Assembly (NCBI RefSeq): GCF_963662805.1 | Contig: NZ_OY759860.1 | Location: 124,001-188,000, forward strand | Length of the DNA stretch: 64,000 nucleotides | Reading direction: 5' to 3' | Source of the DNA: an uncultured Cohaesibacter sp. | GTDB taxonomy: Bacteria; Pseudomonadota; Alphaproteobacteria; Rhizobiales; Cohaesibacteraceae | Shown: positions 8,984 through 16,114 of the stretch, piece by piece | How the letters are laid out: each line of letters starts with the position of its first letter | How positions within the stretch are numbered: position 1 is the first letter of the stretch | Program-made: the position numbers and the translations under genes | Notes under the pieces: generated by a model | The model's database searches: none | Seen by the model: the letters and a program-made list of their open reading frames with translations, nothing else | What the model was told of the DNA's origin: nothing

Positions 8984-9613
8984 ATGGAGCAGGTAACCGT
9001 CGTCAACCACCCGCTTGTCCAGCATAAGCTGACCATCATGCGCGATAAGGACACGTCCACCGCGTCTTTCCGCCAGCTGCTGCGGGAGATCTCTCACCTG
9101 CTCTGCTACGAGGCGACCCGTGAGCTGGAAATGACCACCAAGCACATCGAAACGCCCTTGATGGAAATGAAGGCCCCAACCCTTTCCGGCAAGAAGCTGG
9201 TTTTTGCCTCGATCCTCAGAGCGGGCAACGGTCTGCTTGAAGGCATGCTCGATCTGGTCCCTTCCGCTCGCGTTGCCCATGTCGGCCTTTACCGAGATCC
9301 GGTGAGCTTCGAAGCTGTTGAATATTACTTCAAGGCTCCCGAAGATCTGGAAGATCGCCTCGTGATTGCGGTCGACCCCATGCTGGCAACGGCAAACTCG
9401 GCCGTGCTTGCCATCAACAAACTCAAGGAGCGCGGTGCGCAGAACCTTCGGTTTGTCTCACTTCTGGCCGCTCCCGAAGGCATCGAGGCCTTCACCAGCG
9501 CTCACCCGGACGTGCCGATCATCACTGCGGCGATTGACAAGAAACTCAATGAGAAAAACTACATCCTGCCAGGTCTCGGCGATGCCGGTGACCGGATGTA
9601 TGGCACCAAATAG
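8984..9613 (+). CDS. upp: Uracil phosphoribosyltransferase
   Basis: The enzyme makes UMP from uracil and PRPP, recovering the base released by uridine and deoxyuridine phosphorolysis. The 209-residue length is normal. Visible features are HKLTIMRDKDTSTASFRQ (N-terminal), ILRAGNGLLEGML, the PRPP-binding loop VDPMLATANSAVLAI (residues about 128-142) and the uracil-recognition end YILPGLGDAGDRMYGTK. The start at 8984 has AAGGA in GAAGGATTCGGCC. A gap of 133 bases after add contains no gene, so upp may have its own promoter or be the last gene of the operon. Confidence 0.95.
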   Translation: MEQVTVVNHPLVQHKLTIMRDKDTSTASFRQLLREISHLLCYEATRELEMTTKHIETPLMEMKAPTLSGKKLVFASILRAGNGLLEGMLDLVPSARVAHVGLYRDPVSFEAVEYYFKAPEDLEDRLVIAVDPMLATANSAVLAINKLKERGAQNLRFVSLLAAPEGIEAFTSAHPDVPIITAAIDKKLNEKNYILPGLGDAGDRMYGTK

Positions 9614-9643
9614 TCAGCTTCGGCTATTGCGATGAGATTGTTG

Positions 9644-9668
9644 AACGGGGGAGGTTCATCTCCCGTTT
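9644..9668 (+). terminator. Possible terminator after upp
   Basis: GGGAG and CTCCC arms, flanked by AAC/GTT, form an imperfect hairpin 30 bases after the upp stop. Only three T residues follow, so Rho-independent activity is uncertain. Confidence 0.35.
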
Positions 9669-9771
9669 ACACTGAGCCCAGAAAAGCACCCCAAGCCTTC
9701 GGTGTCTTAACACAATGCTCGGCTTGTCCTGACACACTGTCCAAAACGCACGCACAAGGGGACAAGGTGTC

Positions 9772-10308
9772 ATGGGCCGCCTCATTTTTCTCTCGATCCT
9801 TGCCATCGGATTCTTCAGCTTCATTCCGCAAATCGCCATGAAGTGGGCGACCGAGAATGGCTATATGGAGCAGAGTGCGGATGCCGGGGCCACAGCCTAT
9901 GTCAGCACCGGCACAGATCAGAAGAAGGTTCGCCACCATGGTCGCGCCGTGCTTCGTGCAAATGCGGGCGGTCACTATGTCGCCAAAGCCCACATCAATG
10001 ATAGGCCCATCCGCGTCATGATCGACACAGGCGCGACCGTTGTTATCCTGACCTATGAAGATGCGAAAAAACTTGGCCTGCGTCCGTTGAAATCGGATTT
10101 CACAGTTCCGGTCAACACAGTCAACGGCCGTCTTTACAATGCCGAGGCCCAATTGCATTCGGTGCGTATCGGAGAAGCGGAAGAAAGAAGCATCCGGGCC
10201 CTGATCGCCCCTGAGGGTGCGCTGGGCATCAGCCTTATGGGTATGAGCTTTTTGAAGAAACTGAAGAGCTTCCGCATTTCCAACGGCGAACTGATCCTCG
10301 AGAGTTGA
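9772..10308 (+). CDS. Membrane-anchored retropepsin-like aspartic protease (TIGR02281 type)
   Basis: This 178-residue protein has an N-terminal hydrophobic segment (residues about 4-22, LIFLSILAIGFFSFIP) acting as an anchor. The single aspartyl-protease-like domain has its catalytic motif at VMIDTGATVVILTYEDA (residues about 83-99), and GISLMGMSFLKKL resembles the later retropepsin strand. Single-domain members of this family are common in alphaproteobacteria and would have to dimerise to form an active site. The substrate is unknown. It is a monocistronic-looking gene between upp and a convergent HAD hydrolase, and is not obviously tied to nucleoside metabolism. Confidence 0.8.
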   Translation: MGRLIFLSILAIGFFSFIPQIAMKWATENGYMEQSADAGATAYVSTGTDQKKVRHHGRAVLRANAGGHYVAKAHINDRPIRVMIDTGATVVILTYEDAKKLGLRPLKSDFTVPVNTVNGRLYNAEAQLHSVRIGEAEERSIRALIAPEGALGISLMGMSFLKKLKSFRISNGELILES

Positions 10309-10369
10309 GCCCACAGACCCGCCCTTCTGAAAAAGGGCAGGGCAGTGCACAGAGCAGTCGGATATCAGC

Positions 10370-10984
10370 CTAGACGTCGAACCCGTAGCGTCTGAGATCT
10401 TCGGCCAGCAGATACGGGCTTTTGAAATGATGGGCGTGCATGCCCACAGCTCGCGCCCCGATCACATTCTTCTCGCTGTCATCGATGAACAGGCAATCCG
10501 CAGCCTCGAGATTGTTGCGTTCAAGCAGCACCTGATAGATGGCCGGGTCAGGCTTGACCACTTCCTCATCAGCGGAAACGACGATGTCGATGAAGGATTT
10601 GAGCGTCGGAAACCGCTCCTGACTTTCAGCAAACGTATCGGCGGCGAAGTTTGTGATGGCATAGAGTGGGGTATTGAGAGCCGCCAGACGTTCCTTGATC
10701 AACACCGTTCCGGCGATGACCCCCGGAGCCATGTGATGCCACTGCTTGCGAAAGGCACGGATTTCCTTTTCATACTGGGGAAAGCGCGGAACGAGCTCTG
10801 CTTCCGCGTCTTCCCAATTCCGGCCACGATCTTGTTCCAGGTTCCAGGCTTCAAGCCCCGTTTCGTCGATGAAGGCCTGTGCATCCTTGCGAGTCTTGAA
10901 GTAGGACTCATAAAGAAAGTGCATGTCCCAACGCAGCAACACATTGCCGATATCGAAGACCACGATAGAAGGATTCTTGTTCAT
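10370..10984 (-). CDS. HAD-family hydrolase (subfamily IA)
   Basis: This is a cytosolic phosphatase-like protein of about 204 residues. It shows HAD motif I as VVFDIGNVLLRWD at the N-terminus (nucleophile Asp), TNFAADTF for motif II, KPDPAIYQVLLE with motif III Lys, and CLFIDDSEKNVIGA for motif IV. The start is placed at 10984 (MNKNPS) because GGAG lies eight bases upstream. An ATG at 10999 would begin inside that region. The closest type is the YihX-like alpha-D-glucose-1-phosphate phosphatase group, but substrate cannot be assigned. It faces the protease gene and is divergent from the PhnD-like gene. Confidence 0.8.
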   Translation of the reverse strand: MNKNPSIVVFDIGNVLLRWDMHFLYESYFKTRKDAQAFIDETGLEAWNLEQDRGRNWEDAEAELVPRFPQYEKEIRAFRKQWHHMAPGVIAGTVLIKERLAALNTPLYAITNFAADTFAESQERFPTLKSFIDIVVSADEEVVKPDPAIYQVLLERNNLEAADCLFIDDSEKNVIGARAVGMHAHHFKSPYLLAEDLRRYGFDV

Positions 10985-11094
10985 GCCAACTCCACACATG
11001 CAGGGCTATTGTGATTGATCCGGCTGACTTAACACCGCAAGATGACCAATATATGATTCGTCTCCCAACCATCAGTCGAGAGAGCAGCAGTTCG

Positions 11095-12261
11095 ATGTTC
11101 CAGACGTTCGCACCCGCAGAAGTCAACCTCAAGAAAAAAGCTCGCGGGGTCAGGTGCTTTCTGGCTTTTCTGCTGCTGAGTCTGGGTTTTTTGGGTGGTC
11201 TTGCACAGGCTCAGGAAGCCGTGGAAAGTCGCGAATTGGGCGACCTTGTCGCACCCGCTGCCGAAGAGGCCACCCCTGATCAGACGGCGGGTCAGACCAC
11301 CGCTTCGGGGACAGGGGCCGAGATCGATCTGACCGGTGAGGGTGATCAGAGCCTTCCCCAAACGATCGAGCAACTCGGGAATGACGCGGCTCCTGATAGT
11401 GACAACACCATTGAGCTGATCGACAAGGCTCAGCCCTTGCGGATCGGTCTGGTTGCCGAGCGCGGCGCAGCCTATCTGCAAGGCCGCATAGCGCCCTTCC
11501 GGTCCTACCTGCAGCAGGCTCTGTCGCGCCCGGTCGAAATCATCGCTTTCAACGATATGTCGGCGCTGATCGCGGCCCACACCTCCAAGCAGGTTGACTA
11601 TGCGAGTTACCCGGCCGGGGTCTTCGCCATGGCTCAGGCTGCCTGTGGCTGCCTTCTGCCGCTCGTCGCTCCGGTCTCGCAGCAGGAACCAGAGGGCATC
11701 TATATCCTGATGGTGGTGCGCTCTGACAGCCCCATCAAGAGCCTTGCGGACATGACCGGGCGCTCGTTGGCGCTGTCGTCCCGTCGCGGTGCCTTGCCCT
11801 ATCATATGGCGCTCAATGAGCTGCAACGCTCGGGCCTTGATCCCAACAGAGACTTGTCGACTGTCTTCAGTCGCGACACGCCAGAGGAAGCTCTGGCGTT
11901 GCTTGAAAATGGGGAGGCAGATGCCGCTCTGGTTTGGTCGTCAACGCGCTATAGCCAGCAGCTTTCGACCAGTGACGGTGCCGTCTCGGCTTATCTCGCC
12001 AGCAAATCATCCGGGGTCGGTGTACAAGCCAGCTCTGGCTTCCTGTCGATCTGGAGCTCACCGGCCATTCCAGCCGGGCCGCATGCGGTTCACACCGACA
12101 TGCCAAAACAGCAACGGGCCGATCTGGTCCGGGCACTGACGGCCATGAACAAGGATGATCCGGCGGCCTATGACGCCATTGAACGCTATTATGATGGTGG
12201 GTTCCGACGGGTCTCGCTCGAGGATTACGAGCCAATTGTTCAGGTCGCGACGTCGCAATAA
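11095..12261 (+). CDS. Orphan PhnD-like periplasmic binding protein (phosphate/phosphite/phosphonate type)
   Basis: From the ATG at 11095 the protein has about 388 residues: a basic n-region (KKKARG), a hydrophobic core (CFLAFLLLSLGFLGGLAQA) and a probable cleavage after AQA. An acidic, Gly/Thr/Ala-rich linker of about 80 residues precedes the binding domain, which starts near PLRIGLVAERGAAYL. The fold cues are DYASYPAGVFAMAQ, YILMVVRSDSPIKSLADMTG and PYHMALNELQRSGLDP, typical of PhnD/type-2 periplasmic binding proteins. No permease or ATPase is adjacent, so uptake would need partners elsewhere, or the protein may serve as a sensor. An in-frame ATG at 11011 precedes the signal peptide and is not preferred. 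Confidence 0.75.
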   Translation: MFQTFAPAEVNLKKKARGVRCFLAFLLLSLGFLGGLAQAQEAVESRELGDLVAPAAEEATPDQTAGQTTASGTGAEIDLTGEGDQSLPQTIEQLGNDAAPDSDNTIELIDKAQPLRIGLVAERGAAYLQGRIAPFRSYLQQALSRPVEIIAFNDMSALIAAHTSKQVDYASYPAGVFAMAQAACGCLLPLVAPVSQQEPEGIYILMVVRSDSPIKSLADMTGRSLALSSRRGALPYHMALNELQRSGLDPNRDLSTVFSRDTPEEALALLENGEADAALVWSSTRYSQQLSTSDGAVSAYLASKSSGVGVQASSGFLSIWSSPAIPAGPHAVHTDMPKQQRADLVRALTAMNKDDPAAYDAIERYYDGGFRRVSLEDYEPIVQVATSQ

Positions 12262-12332
12262 ACAGCGCCAGTACCCGCTGTTCTCAATCAGACCTCACAA
12301 ACGCAAAGGCCTTCAGACTTGGGGGAAGGTCG

Positions 12333-12881
12333 TCAGCAGTCGATGGACGAAGAAATGCGCGGTGCGAAAACCGCATCATCCCGAAATGTCATGTTGGTGA
12401 AGCCCTGCTGTCCACCATACAGTCCCTTGCCAGCGTATAGTACGGTATAGTCGACCTCGGTCGCGGCCATCATGTAGAAGCTGTTGGCGATAACGAGACC
12501 GTCGGGCAGCGAATTCGCATCCAGGAGCGTCGTGCCGAAGCTGCAGGCTACCGATACTTTCTTGTTTGCGTCCACTTTCAGTCCGATCAGATTCACGCGC
12601 CGGGTGTAATTGGTATAGGGATACATTGCCTTCTCAAAGATGCTCGACAGCTTTGACCAGTCCGATGACGAGAGCGAATTTCCTTGCGTTGCCAGATCGG
12701 CGATGATTGCCGCTGCCGCAGTTGACTTGCGCTTCACCGCAATGGCGTTGGTTGCCTCCCATGTGGCAACGATCAGAAGGGCAAACAGCGGAAGGATAAG
12801 GGCGAATTCGACAATGGCGACGCCTTCACTATCCTTGGCGAAGGGTCTGATATTCGCGCGGATCTTGCCCAGAAAAGTCAT
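12333..12881 (-). CDS. TadE-like minor pilin (Flp/Tad pilus)
   Basis: This 182-residue protein has a short basic leader, then EGVAIVEFALILPLFALLIV, the TadE/TadF-type prepilin motif (cleavage after Gly, Glu at +5) with one transmembrane segment at residues about 22-44. The periplasmic remainder has only a few cysteines and no recognised enzyme motif. TadE-like proteins are processed by the prepilin peptidase and help pilus assembly. The start at 12881 has an AGG upstream, and an ATG at 12899 is possible. It is downstream of a second TadE-like gene in the same orientation and convergent with the PhnD-like gene. Confidence 0.82.
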   Translation of the reverse strand: MTFLGKIRANIRPFAKDSEGVAIVEFALILPLFALLIVATWEATNAIAVKRKSTAAAAIIADLATQGNSLSSSDWSKLSSIFEKAMYPYTNYTRRVNLIGLKVDANKKVSVACSFGTTLLDANSLPDGLVIANSFYMMAATEVDYTVLYAGKGLYGGQQGFTNMTFRDDAVFAPRISSSIDC

Positions 12882-12952
12882 CTCGATACCTGAAATCATG
12901 TGTGTATGAACGTGTGTGGATCCATTGCCTTCGGTAAAGCGAGAGGATTCCG

Positions 12953-13444
12953 TCAGTTGAACGGTTCGTTGCGGAATGCCGTGACGGCGGTCAAGGTGAA
13001 GCTCGGCGATGCTGTGCTGGAGAACAGTTTGAACAGGCTGTTGAACGAGGTGATCGGAAGCTCCGCTCTCACCAAGACATAATCGGAACCTTCGCCGGGA
13101 TCGTACTTCTCGTTGGCAGGGTCGGGCTCGTCATTTGAGAGGCCTGAGATCGATTCCGCGCTTTCCACGTCAATGGCGATATCATCAAGGCAGTTGGACT
13201 TGGGAATAGCCAGGTAGCTGCAGACGAAATCCTTGAATTCAGTCTTGGTGAAACCGGCAGCTTCAACTTTTCCAACTCGGATCTGGCGACCTGCTTCCTG
13301 AACGGCGTCCTGCAGCGTTGCACCAACCCAGAAATAGTGTGCGATCGTAAGGATGGCGAACATCATTCCAATGAAAGGCGTGGAAACCAGCGCAAATTCG
13401 ATCGCTGTCGCCCCGTCTTCATCCTGACGGAAGCGGGACTTCAT
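12953..13444 (-). CDS. TadE-like minor pilin (second copy)
   Basis: From the ATG at 13444 the protein has 163 residues and starts MKSRFRQDEDGATAIEFALV, an ideal prepilin leader (Gly at the cleavage site, Glu at +5) followed by one hydrophobic helix. This copy fits TadE best; the neighbour at 12333 may be TadF or TadG-like by position. The frame stays open upstream to 13636, but that extension has no hydrophobic or family features and would place residues before the leader, so it is not used. No clear ribosome-binding site was found, which leaves the start somewhat uncertain. Confidence 0.8.
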   Translation of the reverse strand: MKSRFRQDEDGATAIEFALVSTPFIGMMFAILTIAHYFWVGATLQDAVQEAGRQIRVGKVEAAGFTKTEFKDFVCSYLAIPKSNCLDDIAIDVESAESISGLSNDEPDPANEKYDPGEGSDYVLVRAELPITSFNSLFKLFSSTASPSFTLTAVTAFRNEPFN

Positions 13445-13847
13445 TAGACTGGATAGCGGCCAACGCCTGATTGAATCGGTTTTGCGTACGGCTAGGGTCA
13501 ATGATCGAATTCCTGTATCCTCGCGCATTCGATTGTCGGGCAAACCGGCCTTGATGCGCTTTGAGACGATTGGCAAGCGAACTGCGGTCTGGGCTACCCG
13601 AAAACCACTCTGACAGGACCTGACCGCATTTTGCACCTACAGTGTCAGAAAAGCGTTTAGGAATGATTTTGAAAGACAGTTAACGAACCACTTCGATCAA
13701 GGTTGACCGGCAGAAACCGGCCCCTTTGACGGTGCGAGCGCGTGCGACCGAGAGCCTGAAGGATAGTTGAAAGCGCACACATCAAGAATGGAAGAGTGCG
13801 TCTTCTATTATTGCTGCGTTGGAAGATGAGACCGACGTCAACCTAAG
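13445..13847. other. 403-base interval without a supported gene, upstream of the tadE-like pair
   Basis: The interval holds the presumed promoter of the two minus-strand tadE-like genes. A small hairpin at 13791-13805 (GAAGA-GTGCG-TCTTC) lies just beyond the stop of the CpaC-N-like gene and could be its weak terminator. No RNA gene or further coding sequence was recognised. Confidence 0.4.
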
Positions 13848-14327
13848 CTATTCTTCCGTTGGCAAATTGGCTGCCTCGCCTTTCGCCATGCTCCGGTAGA
13901 TGCCGATTTGCGATGCCAGACCCTGAACAACATCGGTATTGTCACCAATACGGAAAGTGGGTTCGCACTCAGGAGCGCACGTCATCGTCTCGCGTGCTTT
14001 CCCTTTATAGATGACCACATGGCTGTCCAGAGGCGATGTTACGCGGAGCACCTCATCGGCGATGGGCTCACCATCCGAATCCAGAACAATAAGGTTCGTG
14101 GTGCCATATTGTTTGCCTGTGATAATCAGGGTTTGACTATCCTTGATGGTTGCATCGGCAATGGCAGGGTTGCCGAGAATGATCATGTGGGCCGGGCGCG
14201 AGACGCGCATGACCTTGGCCCGATCCACCTTGACGTCGATCATCGGATAGTCTTGAGCGGAGGCGACTGAACTGCCCATCAAGACTGCGGACAACACCAG
14301 CGCTGAAACAGCAGAAACGACTTTCAT
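13848..14327 (-). CDS. Stand-alone secretin N-domain protein (CpaC N-terminal-like), exported
   Basis: The 159-residue protein starts MKVVSAVSALVLSAVLMGSS with a Sec signal peptide ending near ASAQD. The mature part resembles the N-terminal domain of CpaC encoded in this same locus: SRPAHMIILGNPAIADATI here against PRDVRDVLVSNPTIADAVV in CpaC, then TNLIVLDSDG against ANIVLFDGQG. It therefore carries the pilus/secretin N-terminal domain without the secretin barrel. A C-terminal segment with CAPECEP could be disulfide-bonded. The start at 14327 is supported by GGAG in GGAGTTGGGT. The role is probably periplasmic, in Tad assembly alongside the secretin; that is inference from similarity and position. 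Confidence 0.78.
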   Translation of the reverse strand: MKVVSAVSALVLSAVLMGSSVASAQDYPMIDVKVDRAKVMRVSRPAHMIILGNPAIADATIKDSQTLIITGKQYGTTNLIVLDSDGEPIADEVLRVTSPLDSHVVIYKGKARETMTCAPECEPTFRIGDNTDVVQGLASQIGIYRSMAKGEAANLPTEE

Positions 14328-14676
14328 ACCCAACTCCGTCGGACCGGTTGAATGATCAGGGGCACTTTCGCGGTCCCCACTAAAGGTGATGCTACAACCA
14401 AAAACCAACGCTCTCCCGATCGGCAAACAGAAAATTGCAGAAAATACGGAGGCTTCTTTTTGGTCATCAAGGCCAAGCATGAAAAAAAATGGTGAAGGAA
14501 GCCTTAAGGGGGCATTTTGATGAGAAGTTCGACACATGAAATAGAGTCAATTTCCGTAATTCCGATCGTTTAATTTGTCGCTGAATTACAAAAATTTGAA
14601 GTATATATATCGTTTAAATTTTTGTTATCCATTATTTATTGATATAATTTTCATTGATACTGTATTTATTGAAATT

Positions 14677-14684
14677 TTAACCAA
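14677..14684 (+). promoter_or_regulatory. CtrA-like half-site 1 (TTAACCAA)
   Basis: TTAACCAA differs by one base from the CtrA half-site TTAACCAT known in Caulobacter and its relatives. It is the first of three on the same strand upstream of flp. Regulation by CtrA is inference. Confidence 0.4.
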
Positions 14685-14724
14685 GAAAATTCGATAGGAA
14701 TTTATGTATTAAAGGAATTAAAAT

Positions 14725-14732
14725 TTAACCAT
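14725..14732 (+). promoter_or_regulatory. CtrA-like half-site 2 (exact TTAACCAT)
   Basis: This is an exact match to the TTAACCAT half-site, 48 bases after the first. Two further TTAA motifs lie just upstream (14709 and 14718), but none sits at the seven-base spacing of a full CtrA box. Confidence 0.45.
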
Positions 14733-14774
14733 AACTTTGTTAGGGGCGGTAATTAATGAAATGAAGAGTAGGGT

Positions 14775-14782
14775 TTAACCAG
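14775..14782 (+). promoter_or_regulatory. CtrA-like half-site 3 (TTAACCAG)
   Basis: This third element, TTAACCAG, lies 50 bases after the second and 115 bases before the flp start. Spacing of about 50 bases puts all three near the same face of the helix. Confidence 0.4.
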
Positions 14783-14896
14783 TTGGAAAGATGTTTTGCC
14801 TAAAAGTGTTTGTGTCCGGGGCGATCTTCAAAACGCACAAAGCATAAGCCTCAGGATGGAAGAGCTGTCAAAACGTGGAATTCTAGGAGTCCAAAC

Positions 14897-15076
14897 ATGA
14901 AAAATTTCGCTCGTTTTCTGAATGATGAATCTGGTGCAACCGCTATTGAATACGCACTGCTCGCAGGTCTGATCGGCATCGGCATCGTGACCGCAGCCAG
15001 CAACCTGAAAGACGAAGTGACCGGCCTGTTCGGTCGTATCGGTACCGAACTTCAGGGCGCTGTTGTTGCAGAATAA
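14897..15076 (+). CDS. Flp-family type IVb pilin
   Basis: This 59-residue prepilin is the major subunit of the Tad pilus. The leader MKNFARFLNDESG ends in Gly, followed by ATAIEYALLAGLIGIGIV with the Flp hallmark Glu-Tyr at mature positions 4-5. Cleavage by CpaA would leave a mature pilin of about 46 residues, the usual size. The start at 14897 is set by TAGGAGT at 14884-14890. An in-frame ATG at 14810 is rejected because it would destroy the leader structure. A strong terminator follows, so flp can be made in excess over the downstream assembly genes. Confidence 0.93.
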   Translation: MKNFARFLNDESGATAIEYALLAGLIGIGIVTAASNLKDEVTGLFGRIGTELQGAVVAE

Positions 15077-15104
15077 GCGAACTGCTGCACTATCGCAAAG
15101 TTTC

Positions 15105-15136
15105 GAAAGGCTGCCTTCGGGCGGCCTTTCTTTTTT
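15105..15136 (+). terminator. Rho-independent terminator after flp
   Basis: GAAAGGCTGCC-TTCG-GGCGGCCTTTC forms a stable hairpin with a UUCG loop followed by a run of T. It lies 28 bases after the flp stop and separates pilin expression from cpaA. Confidence 0.85.
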
Positions 15137-15268
15137 CTGTTCTGATTTTATCTTTGTTTTCAATATTTTGGTAATGAACTTCGCGTAGAGTTTTGGCAGA
15201 ACGCGGATCTGTCATGCTAACCGGTACGCAGAGTGACGCAGGAGCTGTTGCAGAGAGGGGACTGTAAT

Positions 15269-15796
15269 ATGATGGATACATTTTTCGCCTGGGCCTTGAT
15301 GCTGTTTGCACCATTGGTGTTTGCCTATGCAGGAAGCTCCGATCTGTTCAACATGCGCATTTCCAATCGGATTTCGCTGGTCCTGCTGCTCGCTTTCCCG
15401 TTTTTTGCATGGGGCGTCGAGATGCCCTGGATGACTGCACTGGCTCATCTGGGCACGAGCGTTGTCACGTTGGCCGTCTGCTATTTCTTCTGGTCTCGGG
15501 GTTGGATTGGTGGTGGTGATGCCAAATTCGCCGCCGCTGCCGCCCTCTGGCTCGGACCGCAACTGGCAATCTGGTTCTTTGCGATCACGTCGGTCTACGG
15601 AGCGTTGCTTGCATTGGTTCTGTTGTTGTTTCGCGCGCGCTATCTGCCTGTTTTCATCCTGAAAATGGATTGGGCCCTGCGCCTTCACAGCATCAAGCGC
15701 ATTCCCTATGGCCTTGCGTTGGCGGCTGCTGGCCTGCAGCTCTATTCCGTCTCGGATTGGATGTCGATGGGTGTCCACCTCGCGATCGCTTCCTAG
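15269..15796 (+). CDS. cpaA: Prepilin peptidase CpaA/TadV (family A24)
   Basis: This 175-residue inner-membrane aspartic protease removes leaders from Flp and the TadE-like pilins. It has about six hydrophobic segments. The two catalytic aspartates are in AGSSDLFNMRISN (first) and WIGGGDAKFAAA (GxGD motif, second). The short length without an N-methyltransferase domain is typical of TadV/CpaA. The start at 15269 follows GAGAGGGG at 15253-15260. It has its own upstream interval after the flp terminator and is followed by a second terminator. Confidence 0.9.
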   Translation: MMDTFFAWALMLFAPLVFAYAGSSDLFNMRISNRISLVLLLAFPFFAWGVEMPWMTALAHLGTSVVTLAVCYFFWSRGWIGGGDAKFAAAAALWLGPQLAIWFFAITSVYGALLALVLLLFRARYLPVFILKMDWALRLHSIKRIPYGLALAAAGLQLYSVSDWMSMGVHLAIAS

Positions 15797-15865
15797 GATC
15801 CGGTTGCCAAGAGCAAGACCAGAAAAGCGTCGAGAGACGGTGGTCGTCCCTCACTTCCTGAGTTC

Positions 15866-15907
15866 AAAAGGGCGTTCTGTCAGTGACAGAGCGCCCTTTT
15901 TATTTTT
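15866..15907 (+). terminator. Rho-independent terminator after cpaA
   Basis: AAGGGCGTTCTGTC-AGT-GACAGAGCGCCCTT is a long hairpin with one bulged base, followed by TTTATTTTTG. It ends the cpaA transcript 70 bases past the stop. Confidence 0.87.
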
Positions 15908-16114
15908 GCGATCGGCTCAGATCAGAGCGACATTTTTGGCTAAGTACAAACATTTAGGCGTGTTTGGCGGCGAGGCAAGCCGCAAATTGCATGATTCATT
16001 TCATATTAATCATAGCTGCTTACCTGTCGTTAACCATAAGTGTTGGAGAGTATAGCAGGAGCGCCTGTGCGCCCGAAAGCCGTCTGATGCCTCGCATGCA
16101 TGGGAACAAAGGAC
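15908..16114 (+). promoter_or_regulatory. Control region upstream of cpaB
   Basis: The 207 bases between the cpaA terminator and cpaB must hold the promoter of the cpaB-tadC unit. An exact TTAACCAT lies at 16030-16037, with TTAC six bases before it. This is near, but not exactly, the two-part CtrA box. Confidence 0.5.

Larger units (their letters stand above)
14328..14896. promoter_or_regulatory. AT-rich divergent control region upstream of flp
   Basis: This 569-base non-coding interval separates the minus-strand CpaC-N-like gene from flp. Roughly 14520-14760 is strikingly AT-rich compared with the GC-rich surroundings. It carries three TTAACCA elements, an eight-A run at 14482-14489 and several TTAA motifs. 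It should hold the promoters for both directions. No gene is recognised in it. Confidence 0.6.

Noticed and set aside
10320..10338. GCCCTT/AAGGGC hairpin between the protease and HAD genes
   Set aside because: It is short, with no T run on either strand; could be chance.
14482..14489. Eight-A run as a phase-variation tract
   Set aside because: It is non-coding and in an AT-rich interval, so slippage would not change a protein; the effect on a promoter is speculative.
14810..14896. Upstream extension of flp from an in-frame ATG
   Set aside because: It would precede the prepilin leader and lacks a ribosome-binding site, whereas TAGGAGT sits correctly before 14897.
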